This document shows positions 26,106 through 35,622 of a stretch of 64,000 nt of DNA, in pieces. Each line of letters opens with the position of its first letter. Position 1 is the first letter of the stretch. Below the pieces are notes generated by a model, which did no database searches, was not told the DNA's origin, and saw only the letters and a list, made by a program, of their open reading frames with translations. Source of the stretch: SCGC-AAA076-P13 sp963926355 (GTDB taxonomy: Bacteria; Pseudomonadota; Gammaproteobacteria; Magnimaribacterales; D2472); the NCBI GenBank assembly GCA_963926355.1, contig CAWUWW010000013.1, forward strand, positions 31,426 through 95,425, written 5' to 3'. The translations under genes and the position numbers were made by a program.

Positions 26106-28476
26106 TAAATTACTTTTTCTTGTAATATTTTTTTCTAGTTTTGGAAACAGCCATGAAACTCATCAATCCAAAGGATCGTTTGAAGATAAATTTAGACAAT
26201 TAGAAGAGAAGTTTCCAGACCCAAATCAATACAGACCAGCAACCGGGGAACCTGGTAAATCATACTGGCAACAAAAAGCTGATTATAAAATCAATATTAC
26301 TCTTAATGAAGAAGAAAAATCCTTATCAGGTTCTGAAGTAATTACATACCATAATAATTCACCCCTTGATTTAAAATATATCTGGATTCAACTAGACCAA
26401 AATATCTTCAAAGAAGATTCTATTAAAAATATGACTACTACAATTGGGGATACTGAGAGTATTTCATTTGGAGAATTGAGAAAGAATAATTTTATGGATT
26501 CTTTTGACGGGGGTCTTAAAAACTTAATTGTTAAGGTTGAAAATAAAGAAGTGGCAACTCACCTTGTTGGTACTCTGCTAAGGGTTAATTTAGATAGTCC
26601 TTTGGTTAGTAATAAATCAATTGATATTAATATTAATTGGGAATATCAATTAGTTGAAGAAAATGCTGTAAGAGCTCGTAATGGATATGAATCATTTGAA
26701 GATGGGAATGATATTTTTCTTATAGCTCAGTGGTTCCCTAGGGTATCAGCTTATTCAGATTATGAGGGTTGGCATAATAAAGAGTTTATTGGCAATGGAG
26801 AATTTACACTAGAGTTTGGAGATTATGAAGTTTCCATAACAACCCCTTCTGATCACATTGTCTCTTCAACTGGGGTACTTCAAAACCCGAACGATGTTCT
26901 AACAAAAACTCAAATTAAAAGACTTAATAAGGCTAAAAAATCTGATAAGCCTATGTTTATAGTGACCCCAGAAGAAGCTTATGAGAATGAAAAATTAAGA
27001 TCACAAAATACTAAAACGTGGATCTTTAAAGCAACTAATGTAAGAGATTTTGCCTGGGCCTCATCTAGAAAATTTATTTGGGATGCGGCTGGCTTTAAAC
27101 AAGAATCTGCAAAAAATCCTTTGGTAATGGCTATGTCTTTTTATCCAAATGAAGGCGAGCCTCTTTGGTCAAAATACTCTACGGAAGCAGTAATGCATAC
27201 TATGGAGGTTTATTCAAAATTTTCATTTGACTACCCATATCCTACCTCCCAAAGTGTAAACGGGCCCGTTGGCGGAATGGAATATCCAATGATAACTTTT
27301 AACGGACCTAGAACTGACCTTGAGGAAGATGGGACTAGAACCTACTCAAGAAGTGAAAAGCAATTTTTAATAGGCGTTGTAATACACGAGGTTGGTCATA
27401 ATTATTTTCCTATGATTATTAATTCTGATGAGCGCCAATGGACATGGATGGATGAAGGTTTAAACACATTCTTACAGTATCTTGCAGAACAGGAGTGGGA
27501 TTCAGAATATAGATCCAGAAGAGGTGAGGCTAGGTGGATTACAGACTATATGAAAAGCTCAAATCAAGTACCTATAATGACTAATTCTGAATCTTTATTG
27601 CAGTTTGGTAACAATGCCTATGCTAAACCAGCAACTGCATTGGTAATTTTAAGAGAGACAGTTCTTGGTAGAGAGTTGTTTGATTTAGCCTTTAAAGAAT
27701 ATTGCAATAGATGGAGATTTAAACGCCCTACTCCGTATGACTTCTTCAGAACAATGGAAGAAGCCTCTGGCATGGACTTGGATTGGTTTTGGAATGGCTG
27801 GTTCTTCTCAACCAATCACGTGGATATTGCCTTAGAGAACGTCTATGAAGCTTCATTGGACTCATTAAACCCTTCTGATAACTTAAAAAAAGACAGGGAA
27901 GACTTTAACAAACAGCCAATAATGCTTTTAGATAAAAGAAATAAATCTGCAAAAATTACTGAAAGAGTCCAGCTAAGGCCGGAGCTTCTTGATATATATG
28001 ATGAATATGATCCATTCACTCCCTCAAAAAAAGAAATGGGGGATTATGAGGAAGTCTTAGATGATCTTTACGACAAAAATAACAGCAATCCTCTATGGAA
28101 AAAGAAAGCACTTGAATCTGCTATAGATAAAGAGGAGTTGTATTACATATTAGATTTTAAAAATATAGGCGGCTTGGTAATGCCAATACCTTTGCAAATA
28201 AATTATGAAGATGGAACAACTGAGCTTATTAAGATTCCTGCTGAGATTTGGAGAAAGAATTCTAAGAATGTTAAGTGGTTAAAGAGGTCTAAGATTAAAA
28301 TACAATCTGTTGTGGTAGACCCTTTCTGGGAAATAGCTGATACAGATATTGAGAATAATTATTACCCTCAAAGGATGATACCAGCAAGATTAAGACCAAA
28401 TGCAAGTGACAGTAATCCAAAAAATTTGATGAAAGACTTAATGGAAAGAAATAAAGAAATTAATTCCCACAATTAA
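26086..28476 (+). CDS. M1-family zinc metallopeptidase, exported
   Basis: 796-residue gluzincin aminopeptidase relative. An N-terminal signal peptide (LLFLVIFFSSFGNSHE) is followed by a beta-sandwich M1 N-domain, the exopeptidase-like GGMEYPM at about 397-402, the zinc site HEVGH (434-438) with Glu457 as third ligand (MDEGLNTFLQYL), and a C-terminal domain rich in acidic and basic residues. Probably periplasmic, degrading peptides; the active Tyr could not be assigned with certainty. ATGs at 26086 and 26092 are both possible. It ends 2 bp before the pantothenate kinase gene. Confidence 0.88.
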   Translation: MKMIKIDKLLFLVIFFSSFGNSHETHQSKGSFEDKFRQLEEKFPDPNQYRPATGEPGKSYWQQKADYKINITLNEEEKSLSGSEVITYHNNSPLDLKYIWIQLDQNIFKEDSIKNMTTTIGDTESISFGELRKNNFMDSFDGGLKNLIVKVENKEVATHLVGTLLRVNLDSPLVSNKSIDININWEYQLVEENAVRARNGYESFEDGNDIFLIAQWFPRVSAYSDYEGWHNKEFIGNGEFTLEFGDYEVSITTPSDHIVSSTGVLQNPNDVLTKTQIKRLNKAKKSDKPMFIVTPEEAYENEKLRSQNTKTWIFKATNVRDFAWASSRKFIWDAAGFKQESAKNPLVMAMSFYPNEGEPLWSKYSTEAVMHTMEVYSKFSFDYPYPTSQSVNGPVGGMEYPMITFNGPRTDLEEDGTRTYSRSEKQFLIGVVIHEVGHNYFPMIINSDERQWTWMDEGLNTFLQYLAEQEWDSEYRSRRGEARWITDYMKSSNQVPIMTNSESLLQFGNNAYAKPATALVILRETVLGRELFDLAFKEYCNRWRFKRPTPYDFFRTMEEASGMDLDWFWNGWFFSTNHVDIALENVYEASLDSLNPSDNLKKDREDFNKQPIMLLDKRNKSAKITERVQLRPELLDIYDEYDPFTPSKKEMGDYEEVLDDLYDKNNSNPLWKKKALESAIDKEELYYILDFKNIGGLVMPIPLQINYEDGTTELIKIPAEIWRKNSKNVKWLKRSKIKIQSVVVDPFWEIADTDIENNYYPQRMIPARLRPNASDSNPKNLMKDLMERNKEINSHN

Positions 28477-28478
28477 GT

Positions 28479-29297
28479 ATGAATATTGGTATAGATTTTG
28501 GGATAACCAATACCGATATAGCAATTGAGGCAAAGGGCGAATATACCTTCCACTCAATACCATCTAGAGAATCTATAGACATAAATCTATTAGAAGATAT
28601 TTTTATTGCTCTCAATATTGACCAATCCAGGTTAAGCTTAATTGCAGTTACTGGTGGTAAATCTAGCGATTTACCACATTCATTTAAATCAATACCCATA
28701 AAGAAAGTTAATGAAGTTTTGGCCATAGGCTATGGAGCAAAAGAAATTTATAATATTCAAAATGAGCCATTTTTAGTTGTAAGTGCTGGAACTGGGACTG
28801 CATGTGTTAGTTGCATGAATGGAGATTTTAATCACCTTGGTGGGATATCTGTAGGTGGAGGAACTCTTCAAGGCCTATCAAATCTAATTATTAAGAATAA
28901 CAATGCAAAAGAAATAAATGACTTAGCTATCCTAGGAAACAAGAATAACCTGGATGCTCTTATTGGAGATGTTGTTAATGATATAGGTTCTTTATATCCT
29001 GAAATTACTGCTTCAAATTTTTTAAAAGCTAGGAAAGCATCTAATCAATCTAATGAGGACTTGGCCGCATCTCTATCGAATATGGTTGGCGAGGTTATTG
29101 GCACTGTCTCATATTTAAATGCCTTACTTATTGGAACTCAAAAAGTTTATTTTTTAGGAAGGGTTTCCTTACTTGAGTCAGTAATGGGAGGTATTAATCG
29201 AAGGCTTGATCTTGCAAAGGTTGAGGGTGAATATAAAGATAATAGAGAGTATGGAAATGCTATTGGTGCCCTTGCTTATTTGAAGGCAAATACCTAA
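28479..29297 (+). CDS. coaW: type II pantothenate kinase
   Basis: ASKHA-fold kinase phosphorylating pantothenate, the first step of CoA synthesis. The N-terminal phosphate-1 motif is NIGIDFGITNTD, the phosphate-2 region is SAGTGTACVSC, and the family-specific GGISVGGGTLQGL motif follows, as in Staphylococcus CoaW and eukaryotic PanK. 272 residues matches CoaW (about 267). Most gammaproteobacteria use type I CoaA or type III CoaX, so this is an unusual isoform for the group. Two bp after the M1 peptidase gene, so probably co-transcribed. Confidence 0.82.
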   Translation: MNIGIDFGITNTDIAIEAKGEYTFHSIPSRESIDINLLEDIFIALNIDQSRLSLIAVTGGKSSDLPHSFKSIPIKKVNEVLAIGYGAKEIYNIQNEPFLVVSAGTGTACVSCMNGDFNHLGGISVGGGTLQGLSNLIIKNNNAKEINDLAILGNKNNLDALIGDVVNDIGSLYPEITASNFLKARKASNQSNEDLAASLSNMVGEVIGTVSYLNALLIGTQKVYFLGRVSLLESVMGGINRRLDLAKVEGEYKDNREYGNAIGALAYLKANT

Positions 29298-29309
29298 AAT
29301 CTTTAGGTA
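29291..29309 (+). terminator. short hairpin at the end of coaW
   Basis: TACCTAAA (29291-29298) and TTTAGGTA (29302-29309) form an 8-bp stem with a 3-nt loop that includes the coaW stop codon. No T-run follows, so at most a weak terminator or an mRNA 3'-end stabiliser. Confidence 0.3.
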
Positions 29310-29345
29310 AATAGATATAGTTATATATATTCAATAGAGAAAATT

Positions 29346-30611
29346 ATGATAGAAGAAGCTGCTGCCGTTGTAACTGATAAATCTGCAATTATTACTTTTG
29401 CTGTTCCGGTATTTTTTTTATTAATCATAATTGAATACTGTTACGGAAGGTATATGGGTAAAAATACCTATAGACTAAATGATACTTTTACTAGTATTTC
29501 ACTAGGCATGATTAGCAGATACCCTACTATGCTGAACCTTGGAGTTCAAAGTCTTATATTTGTCTACATTGGTAAATATATGAATATCGGCCTTCTATCT
29601 ATGAAGAATCCATTTACTTGGATAATAGCTTTTTTATTATATGATCTTTCTTATTACTGGATGCATAGAATGCATCATGAAATTAAAATTCTATGGGCTA
29701 CGCATAGCGTCCATCATCATGGAGAGGACTACAATCTTGCAACAGCCCTAAGGCAAACTAGCACCGGATGGCTTTGGAAATGGATATTTTATCTTCCTAT
29801 GGTTATTCTTGGTATTCCTGGAGAGGTTTTTGTAACAGTAGCTGGGATTAATTTAGTTTATCAATTCTGGGTTCATACTGAACATATAGGCCATTTAGGA
29901 TTTTTAGAGAAAATATTTATTACTCCCATGAATCACGGTATACATCATGCAAAGAATAAAGAATATATAGATGCTAACTACGGCGGTGTTTTTATTATTT
30001 GGGATCGAGTATTTGGAACTTACACAGCAAGAATAGATGAAGTTACCCCTGTATATGGAACCGTAAGTGCGCTAAAAAGCTTTAATCCTATATGGGCTAA
30101 TATTCAGGTCTATACAACCATGATTAAAGATACTATTAAAACTAAAAACCTAAGAGATAAAATAAAAATCTGGTACTCCAAAACATATTGGAGGCCTGAG
30201 GATTGTATAGAAATAAAAGACCCTAAAGAGTTTTATGTAAAATATAATCCAATAATAACTTTAGATATAAAGATATTTTCTTTCTTTCAAATGCTGTTTA
30301 CTATTATTGTCTCAGGCTCACTATTATTTTTTCTTCCTCAGTTTACCTATAATGAAATAGCTATCTTTGCTGTTGCAATAACAATAATGAGCTCTCTTTC
30401 AGCCTCATTATTGCAAGGTGATAAGTATATGTATGCTGCCATAGCTAGCTTTTCTATTTTGGGAACTTCTGCAATAAGCTTTTTTGAAATTCTTAATGCG
30501 GCACTTATTCCAACTCAATTACTGCTAAGCCAACTAATTGTAAATATTTTTGTAATAATCTTATTATCTATAAGTCAAAAAATATTTCCTTTACAAGGGA
30601 TGAGAACTTAA
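29346..30611 (+). CDS. sterol desaturase/fatty acid hydroxylase family membrane protein (copy 1)
   Basis: 421-residue integral membrane diiron enzyme. The eight-histidine signature of the fatty acid hydroxylase superfamily is present: HRMHH, HSVHHH (with GEDYN after it), HTEHIG and NHGIHH. Several N-terminal membrane helices and a hydrophobic C-terminal region (about 310-420) add further spans. Family members hydroxylate or desaturate lipids, carotenoids or alkylglycerols using O2; the substrate here is unknown. A clear paralogue with the same architecture sits at 51500-52729. Stop overlaps the convergent cysK stop by 4 nt. Confidence 0.85.
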   Translation: MIEEAAAVVTDKSAIITFAVPVFFLLIIIEYCYGRYMGKNTYRLNDTFTSISLGMISRYPTMLNLGVQSLIFVYIGKYMNIGLLSMKNPFTWIIAFLLYDLSYYWMHRMHHEIKILWATHSVHHHGEDYNLATALRQTSTGWLWKWIFYLPMVILGIPGEVFVTVAGINLVYQFWVHTEHIGHLGFLEKIFITPMNHGIHHAKNKEYIDANYGGVFIIWDRVFGTYTARIDEVTPVYGTVSALKSFNPIWANIQVYTTMIKDTIKTKNLRDKIKIWYSKTYWRPEDCIEIKDPKEFYVKYNPIITLDIKIFSFFQMLFTIIVSGSLLFFLPQFTYNEIAIFAVAITIMSSLSASLLQGDKYMYAAIASFSILGTSAISFFEILNAALIPTQLLLSQLIVNIFVIILLSISQKIFPLQGMRT

Positions 30612-31582
30612 ACCCAATCCGGGCAAGGCAATTCATTATTTACAAGAAAATTTCTGTTATAAAGTTTACTTAAGTATCTTGATCCAGAATCACACAGAAT
30701 CGTAACAATATTTTTTCCTGGCCCCATTTCTTTTGCAAGATGAATAGCTCCGGCAACATTCATTCCAGCGCTTCCACCAAGATACAAGCCCTCAGTCTCA
30801 ACCATCTTAAACATTACCTCTAGAGCTTCTTTGTCAGAAATTCTAATAGGGAAGTCAACTTTCAAGTCTTCAAGATTTTTTGTGATTCTTCCTTGGCCGA
30901 TTCCCTCAGTTACTGAAGACCCTTCTGACTTAAGCTCGCCATCTTTGTAATAAGAGTATAAAGATGCTCCAAAAGGATCAACCAAGCCTATTTGTGTAGA
31001 TTCGTTTTTTTCTTTTAGGTATTTTGCAATTCCTGCTAGCGTTCCACCTGTACCAACAGAGCAGATAAAGCCATCAACCTCTCCATTGAGTTGATCGTAG
31101 AGCTCAGGGCCTGTATCTTTGTAGTGCCCTTCTCTGTTGGCAGTATTATCAAACTGATTAGCCCAAAGAACTCCATTTGGATTTTCTAATGACTCTGCTA
31201 CTTTTTTTGAATACTTAACGTAATTATTTTCATCTTTATATGGCACTGCGGGAACTTCAATCAGCTCAGCTCCACAAGCTCTTATGGTTGCTTTTTTTTC
31301 TTCACTTTGTGTATCAGGAATAACAATAACTGTTTTTAATCCAAGTGCATTTCCAACCAAGGCCAAGCCAATTCCTGTATTGCCAGCAGTACCCTCTACA
31401 ACTGTTCCTCCAGGCCTTATTAAACCTTTGGACATAGCATCTTCAAGAATATACTTTGCAGCTCTATCTTTAACAGACCCTCCTGGGTTCATGAACTCTG
31501 CTTTGCCATAGATATTGCATCCAGTTTTCTCTGAATAATAATTCAATTTTATAAGTGGTGTATTGCCGATGTATTTAATCAT
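30608..31582 (-). CDS. cysK: cysteine synthase (O-acetylserine sulfhydrylase)
   Basis: PLP-dependent beta-family enzyme making cysteine from O-acetylserine and sulfide. PLP lysine Lys38 in NPGGSVKDRAA, the substrate loop EGTAGNTGIGLA, the glycine-rich phosphate cup VGTGGTLAG and the terminal serine near ILCDSGSRYL. 324 residues. It follows cysE by 3 bp on the same strand, giving a compact cysE-cysK operon. The sequence leans to the cysK/cystathionine-beta-synthase-like group; a CysM assignment is less likely but not excluded. Confidence 0.88.
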   Translation of the reverse strand: MIKYIGNTPLIKLNYYSEKTGCNIYGKAEFMNPGGSVKDRAAKYILEDAMSKGLIRPGGTVVEGTAGNTGIGLALVGNALGLKTVIVIPDTQSEEKKATIRACGAELIEVPAVPYKDENNYVKYSKKVAESLENPNGVLWANQFDNTANREGHYKDTGPELYDQLNGEVDGFICSVGTGGTLAGIAKYLKEKNESTQIGLVDPFGASLYSYYKDGELKSEGSSVTEGIGQGRITKNLEDLKVDFPIRISDKEALEVMFKMVETEGLYLGGSAGMNVAGAIHLAKEMGPGKNIVTILCDSGSRYLSKLYNRNFLVNNELPCPDWV

Positions 31583-31585
31583 TAT

Positions 31586-32380
31586 TTATAGTCCTGAATT
31601 TCCTGGATCCCAATCTTCATTGGTAATATTTAATTTATTAACTTCTTTTGCAGGTATGCCAGCCACCGTTGTATTTTTTTGCACGTCTTTTAAAACCAAG
31701 CTGCCAGCAGCAACAACTGACTTTTCGCCTATCGTAATGTTTCCAAGGATTGTGCTTGAGGCAAAAATAGACGCCCCCTTCATTATGTTTGGATGTCTTT
31801 TGCCTGATTCAAACCCCTTACCACCAAGGGTTACGCCCTGAAATATTGATACTTCTGTCTCTATTACTGCGGTCTCACCAATAACAACACCAGTAGCATG
31901 ATCTATCATAACGCCTCCAGCAATTTTTGCAGCAGGGTGGATATCTAGGCCGAAAACTTCAGATGCTCTATTTTGAAAGAATAGTGCCATGGTATGCCTT
32001 TGATCATTCCATAAACAATGTGCTGCTCTATATGATGCTAGTCCTAAAAAACCTTTATAAAAAAGTAATGGGGTAGAGTAGTATTTACAAGCCGGATCAT
32101 GCTCTTTAAAAAACCTTAGATCAGCCTCTAGAGCTGGTCCTATTTCTTCACAATCTGTATACACATCTAATATAAACTTCTTAATATCCATTGCAGATAA
32201 TGCATCGCTATGGAGTTTAGAGGCAAGAATAGATGCAATTGCTGCCAAAAGATCTTTTTGCGAAAGTATTAAGGAGTATAAAAATGAACCAAGAGTAGGT
32301 TCGGCCTCTACCCTAAGATCTATCTCGTTCCTTATTGTTGCCCATAACTCTTTATTCATAGTGGAATGATTATATGTCAT
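31586..32380 (-). CDS. cysE: serine O-acetyltransferase
   Basis: Makes O-acetylserine from serine and acetyl-CoA, the substrate of the adjacent cysteine synthase. An N-terminal helical domain (ELWATIRNEIDLRVEAEPTLG) is followed by a left-handed beta-helix of hexapeptide repeats with catalytic His in DIHPAAKIAGG / MIDHATGVVIGETA and the GGKGFESGKRHP loop. 264 residues, close to E. coli CysE (273). ATGs at codons 1 and 8 are both possible and neither has a strong ribosome site. The C-terminal tail ends in DWDPGNSGL; E. coli CysE ends with Ile, which is used to bind CysK, so complex formation may differ. Confidence 0.92.
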   Translation of the reverse strand: MTYNHSTMNKELWATIRNEIDLRVEAEPTLGSFLYSLILSQKDLLAAIASILASKLHSDALSAMDIKKFILDVYTDCEEIGPALEADLRFFKEHDPACKYYSTPLLFYKGFLGLASYRAAHCLWNDQRHTMALFFQNRASEVFGLDIHPAAKIAGGVMIDHATGVVIGETAVIETEVSIFQGVTLGGKGFESGKRHPNIMKGASIFASSTILGNITIGEKSVVAAGSLVLKDVQKNTTVAGIPAKEVNKLNITNEDWDPGNSGL

Positions 32381-32413
32381 ATGACTTTTAAGAAGAAATA
32401 ATATCTTACTGGG

Positions 32414-32419
32414 TATAAT
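32414..32419 (+). promoter_or_regulatory. -10 box TATAAT for purU
   Basis: Consensus TATAAT lies 18 nt upstream of the purU ATG in the divergent cysE-purU gap, preceded by GGG. No good -35 hexamer is visible at the expected distance. The leader would be about 11-12 nt. Confidence 0.4.
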
Positions 32420-32437
32420 TATTATAAAATCGCTAAA

Positions 32438-33298
32438 ATGGACGCTAAATATATATTAACTTTCTCTTGCCCTGACACCTCTGGTATCCAAGCAAAAGTA
32501 ACGGGATTGCTTTATAAAAATAAGGTATTTTTAACTGATGTTCAGTCATATTCAGATAGTGAATCTAAGACTTTCTTTTCAAGAACGGTATTTATTATAG
32601 AAGAAAAAGATAATGCCTATGAGAGTCTAGTTAAGGAATTAGGATATCTAGCAAATGAACTTCAAATGAAATGGTCTATTGATATTGAAGGAAGGAAGAT
32701 TAAGACTCTTATAGCAGTATCAAAACTAGGTCATTGTCTAAATGACCTTTTATATAGAACAAAATACAGAGATATGCCTGTTGAAATAGTTGGAGTTATC
32801 TCAAACCATGAAACATATAGAGAGATTGTGGAGTTTAATGGTATAGATTTTCACTATTTGCCGATTGAAAAAAATGCAGAATCAAAGAGAAATCAAGAAA
32901 ATAAAATTAACTCCATAGCGGAGAGTTATGATGTCGAGCTCCTAGTACTGGCTAGATATATGCAAATTCTTTCTGCAGATTTCAGCGCTAAATGGTCTGG
33001 AAAATGTATAAATATTCATCACAGCTTCTTACCTAGCTTTAAAGGTGCAAAACCTTACCATCAAGCATTTGATAAAGGAGTAAAGATAATCGGGGCAACA
33101 TCCCACTTTGTTACAAGTGATTTAGATGAGGGTCCAATTATAGAACAGAATATTGAAAGAGTTTCCCATAGCGATACTGCTGAAGACCTTACAAGAAAAG
33201 GTAATGATATTGAGTCATCCGTTTTATCTCGTTCAGTTAGATGGTATTCAGAAAAGAAAGTTCTTATCAATGGAACTAAGACTATAGTATTTAACTAA
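32438..33298 (+). CDS. purU: formyltetrahydrofolate deformylase
   Basis: Hydrolyses 10-formyl-THF to formate and THF, recycling folate when C1 units accumulate. An N-terminal ACT domain (residues 4-80, FSCPDTSGIQAKVTGLL) is followed by a formyltransferase-type catalytic domain with INIHHSFLPSFKGAKPYHQA and the late Asp in TSDLDEGPIIEQ. 286 residues, typical. Formate it produces could feed the NAD-dependent formate dehydrogenase at 59075-60271. Convergent with katG across a strong hairpin. Confidence 0.92.
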   Translation: MDAKYILTFSCPDTSGIQAKVTGLLYKNKVFLTDVQSYSDSESKTFFSRTVFIIEEKDNAYESLVKELGYLANELQMKWSIDIEGRKIKTLIAVSKLGHCLNDLLYRTKYRDMPVEIVGVISNHETYREIVEFNGIDFHYLPIEKNAESKRNQENKINSIAESYDVELLVLARYMQILSADFSAKWSGKCINIHHSFLPSFKGAKPYHQAFDKGVKIIGATSHFVTSDLDEGPIIEQNIERVSHSDTAEDLTRKGNDIESSVLSRSVRWYSEKKVLINGTKTIVFN

Positions 33299-33334
33299 AA
33301 AAATAGGGTTGGTTAAATTACATAACCAACCCTA
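33297..33334 (-). terminator. rho-independent terminator of katG
   Basis: A 12-bp perfect stem, TAGGGTTGGTTA (33304-33315) with its reverse complement at 33323-33334, and a 7-nt loop. Read leftward it is followed by seven Ts (33303-33297), the classic intrinsic terminator for the leftward katG. On the plus strand the following tract is weaker, so it may also partly stop purU transcripts. Confidence 0.85.
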
Positions 33335-33359
33335 AATAGAAGCTTATTTTAATAAGTCT

Positions 33360-35501
33360 TTATGACACATCGAAGCGGTCATTGTTCATAACCTTATTCC
33401 AAGCGCTGATAAAATCATTTACAAGCTTATCTTGCCCATCATTAGATGCGTAAACTTCTGCCAATGCTCTTAATTGAGAATTTGAACCAAATACAAGATC
33501 TGCTCTTGAAGCAGTTCTTATTTTTTCACCAGAAGACCTATCAAAAGCCTCATATGAATCTTCGGATGCGTTAGGCTTCCATTCAACTGACATATCTAGC
33601 AATGTACTAAAGTAATCATTAGATATTTTATCTTGATTGTCAGTAAATACTCCATGGCCAGAAGAACTAATTCCCATTGATCTCATTCCGCCAAGAATTA
33701 CTGTCATTTCAGGAGCAGTTAATCCAAGAAGTTGAGCTTTATCTAGCATGATTTCTTCAGCTGATATATTTAGTCCAGCTTTATGAAAATTTCTAAAGGC
33801 ATCAGAAACTGGCTCAAGAGCTGCAAATGAATCTGCATCAGTTTGTTCTTGGGAAGCATCTCCCCTTCCTGGTGTAAATGGAACACTAATACCAGTAGCC
33901 ATTTCCACTCCAACATTACCAGCTAAAATAATCACGTCAGCAATTGATACTCCTGTATCAGCTGATATAGATTCATATATGCTTAAAACTTTTTGAAGCT
34001 GGTTTGGGTTATTAACTTCCCAGTCCTTTTGAGGAGCTAGCCTAATTCTAGACCCATTAGCTCCACCTCTCATATCAGATCCTCTATATGTTGAAGCGCT
34101 TGCCCATGCCGTTTCTACCATTTCTTGAATGGTAAGTCCGCTATCAGTTATTTTTGCCTTGATAGAATCAACATCATAAATAGCATTGCCAGCTGGAACA
34201 GGGTCTTGCCAGATTAATTCCTCTGATGGAACTTCTGGACCCATATATCTGACCTTTGGTCCCATATCTCTATGAAGTAATTTAAACCAAGCTCTAGCAA
34301 ATGCATCTGCAAATTCTTCAGGATTTTCATGAAAACGTTTTGAGATTACCTTATAAGATGGATCCTCACGAAGAGCTATATCTGCGGTTGTCATCATAGT
34401 AGGCACCTTGATAGATGAGTCTTCTGCATCTGGAGCAAGATCTTCTTCTTTTGGATTGATTGCATGCCAAACTATAGCTCCAGCAGGAGTGGTTACTTTC
34501 TCCCACTCATAACCAAATAGTAAGTCAAAATAGCCATTATCCCACTGAGTTGGATTAGCAGTCCAAGCACCCTCAAACCCACTAGTAATAGTATCTCTAC
34601 CTTTGCCTGAAGCATAAGAACTCATCCAGCCAAAACCCATCTCTTCAATTGCAGCTCCTTCTGGCTCTGTACCAACATTATCATCAGGACCAGCGCCATG
34701 ACCTTTACCGAAGGTATGTCCGCCAGCAACCAAAGCAACTGTTTCTTCATCATTCATTGCCATACGCCCAAACGTTTCACGGATATCTACAGCACTGGCA
34801 AGAGGGTCAGGATTTCCATCAGGGCCCTGAGGATTAACATAAATTAAACCCATTTGAACTGCTCCAAGTGGATTAGCTAAATCTCTCTCACCGCTATATC
34901 TTTCATTCTCTAACCATTCTTTTTCAGCACCCCAATGAATATCTTCTTCAGGAGCCCAGATATCTGGACGACCGCCACTAAAACCAAAAGTTTTACCACC
35001 CATGGATTCTATAGCGACATTACCAGCGAGAATTAATAAATCAGCCCAGCTAATTTGTTTTCCATATTTTTGTTTAATTGGCCATAGAAGTCTTCTAGCC
35101 TTATCTAAATTTCCATTATCAGGCCAGCTATTAAGTGGAGCAAAGCGCTGTGCTCCAGTTCCGCCACCGCCTCTTCCGTCAGTACTTCTATAAGTTCCTG
35201 CAGCATGCCAAGTCATTCTAATAAAGAAAGGGCCGTAATGACCATAATCAGCTGGCCACCAATCTTGTGAATCTGTCATAAGATTATTGAGATCTTCTTT
35301 TAAAGAATCAAAATCTATTTTATTGAATTCTTCTCTATAATCGAAGCCCTCATCCATAGGATCAGATTTAGCATCATGTTGATGAAGAATGCTTAGATTT
35401 AATTGATTGGGCCACCAATCTCTATTTGATGTTCCGGTTGAACTATTGGTAGCTAAAGCGCCATGCATTACCGGGCATTTACCTTCTGTTTCGTTATTCA
35501 T
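33360..35501 (-). CDS. katG: catalase-peroxidase
   Basis: Bifunctional haem catalase-peroxidase removing H2O2. Distal active site Arg95, Trp98, His99 (IRMTWHAAGTYR); the autocatalytic Met-Tyr-Trp adduct is predicted from Trp98, Tyr220 (MGLIYVNPQGPDG) and Met246; proximal haem ligand His261 (GGHTFGKGHGAGP). The C-terminal duplicated, haem-less domain is complete. 713 residues, usual for KatG. The ribosome site AGGAG lies about 10 nt before the ATG. No signal peptide. Divergent from oxyR, its expected peroxide-responsive activator. Confidence 0.96.
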   Translation of the reverse strand: MNNETEGKCPVMHGALATNSSTGTSNRDWWPNQLNLSILHQHDAKSDPMDEGFDYREEFNKIDFDSLKEDLNNLMTDSQDWWPADYGHYGPFFIRMTWHAAGTYRSTDGRGGGGTGAQRFAPLNSWPDNGNLDKARRLLWPIKQKYGKQISWADLLILAGNVAIESMGGKTFGFSGGRPDIWAPEEDIHWGAEKEWLENERYSGERDLANPLGAVQMGLIYVNPQGPDGNPDPLASAVDIRETFGRMAMNDEETVALVAGGHTFGKGHGAGPDDNVGTEPEGAAIEEMGFGWMSSYASGKGRDTITSGFEGAWTANPTQWDNGYFDLLFGYEWEKVTTPAGAIVWHAINPKEEDLAPDAEDSSIKVPTMMTTADIALREDPSYKVISKRFHENPEEFADAFARAWFKLLHRDMGPKVRYMGPEVPSEELIWQDPVPAGNAIYDVDSIKAKITDSGLTIQEMVETAWASASTYRGSDMRGGANGSRIRLAPQKDWEVNNPNQLQKVLSIYESISADTGVSIADVIILAGNVGVEMATGISVPFTPGRGDASQEQTDADSFAALEPVSDAFRNFHKAGLNISAEEIMLDKAQLLGLTAPEMTVILGGMRSMGISSSGHGVFTDNQDKISNDYFSTLLDMSVEWKPNASEDSYEAFDRSSGEKIRTASRADLVFGSNSQLRALAEVYASNDGQDKLVNDFISAWNKVMNNDRFDVS

Positions 35502-35597
35502 GCAATTAATCTCCTGAGAATAAAAAATATGTTTATATGTACACTCTACCTATTTTTTATGTATTATTAAATACACTATTAAAGAATTCTATGTTCG

Positions 35598-35605
35598 ATT
35601 ATAAT
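35598..35605. promoter_or_regulatory. overlapping bidirectional -10 elements, katG-oxyR gap
   Basis: The string ATTATAAT contains TATAAT on the plus strand (35600-35605, 18 nt before oxyR) and TATAAT on the minus strand (35598-35603, about 97 nt before katG). Divergent overlapping promoters suit OxyR autoregulation with katG activation. No -35 hexamer is strong, as expected for an activator-dependent promoter. Confidence 0.4.
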
Positions 35606-35622
35606 GTACATAAGAAATATTA

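Noticed and set aside
35502..35622. Canonical four-element OxyR box (ATAG-N7-CTAT repeated)
   Set aside because: CTAT half-sites are present near 35576 and 35589 but spacing does not fit the four-part consensus.
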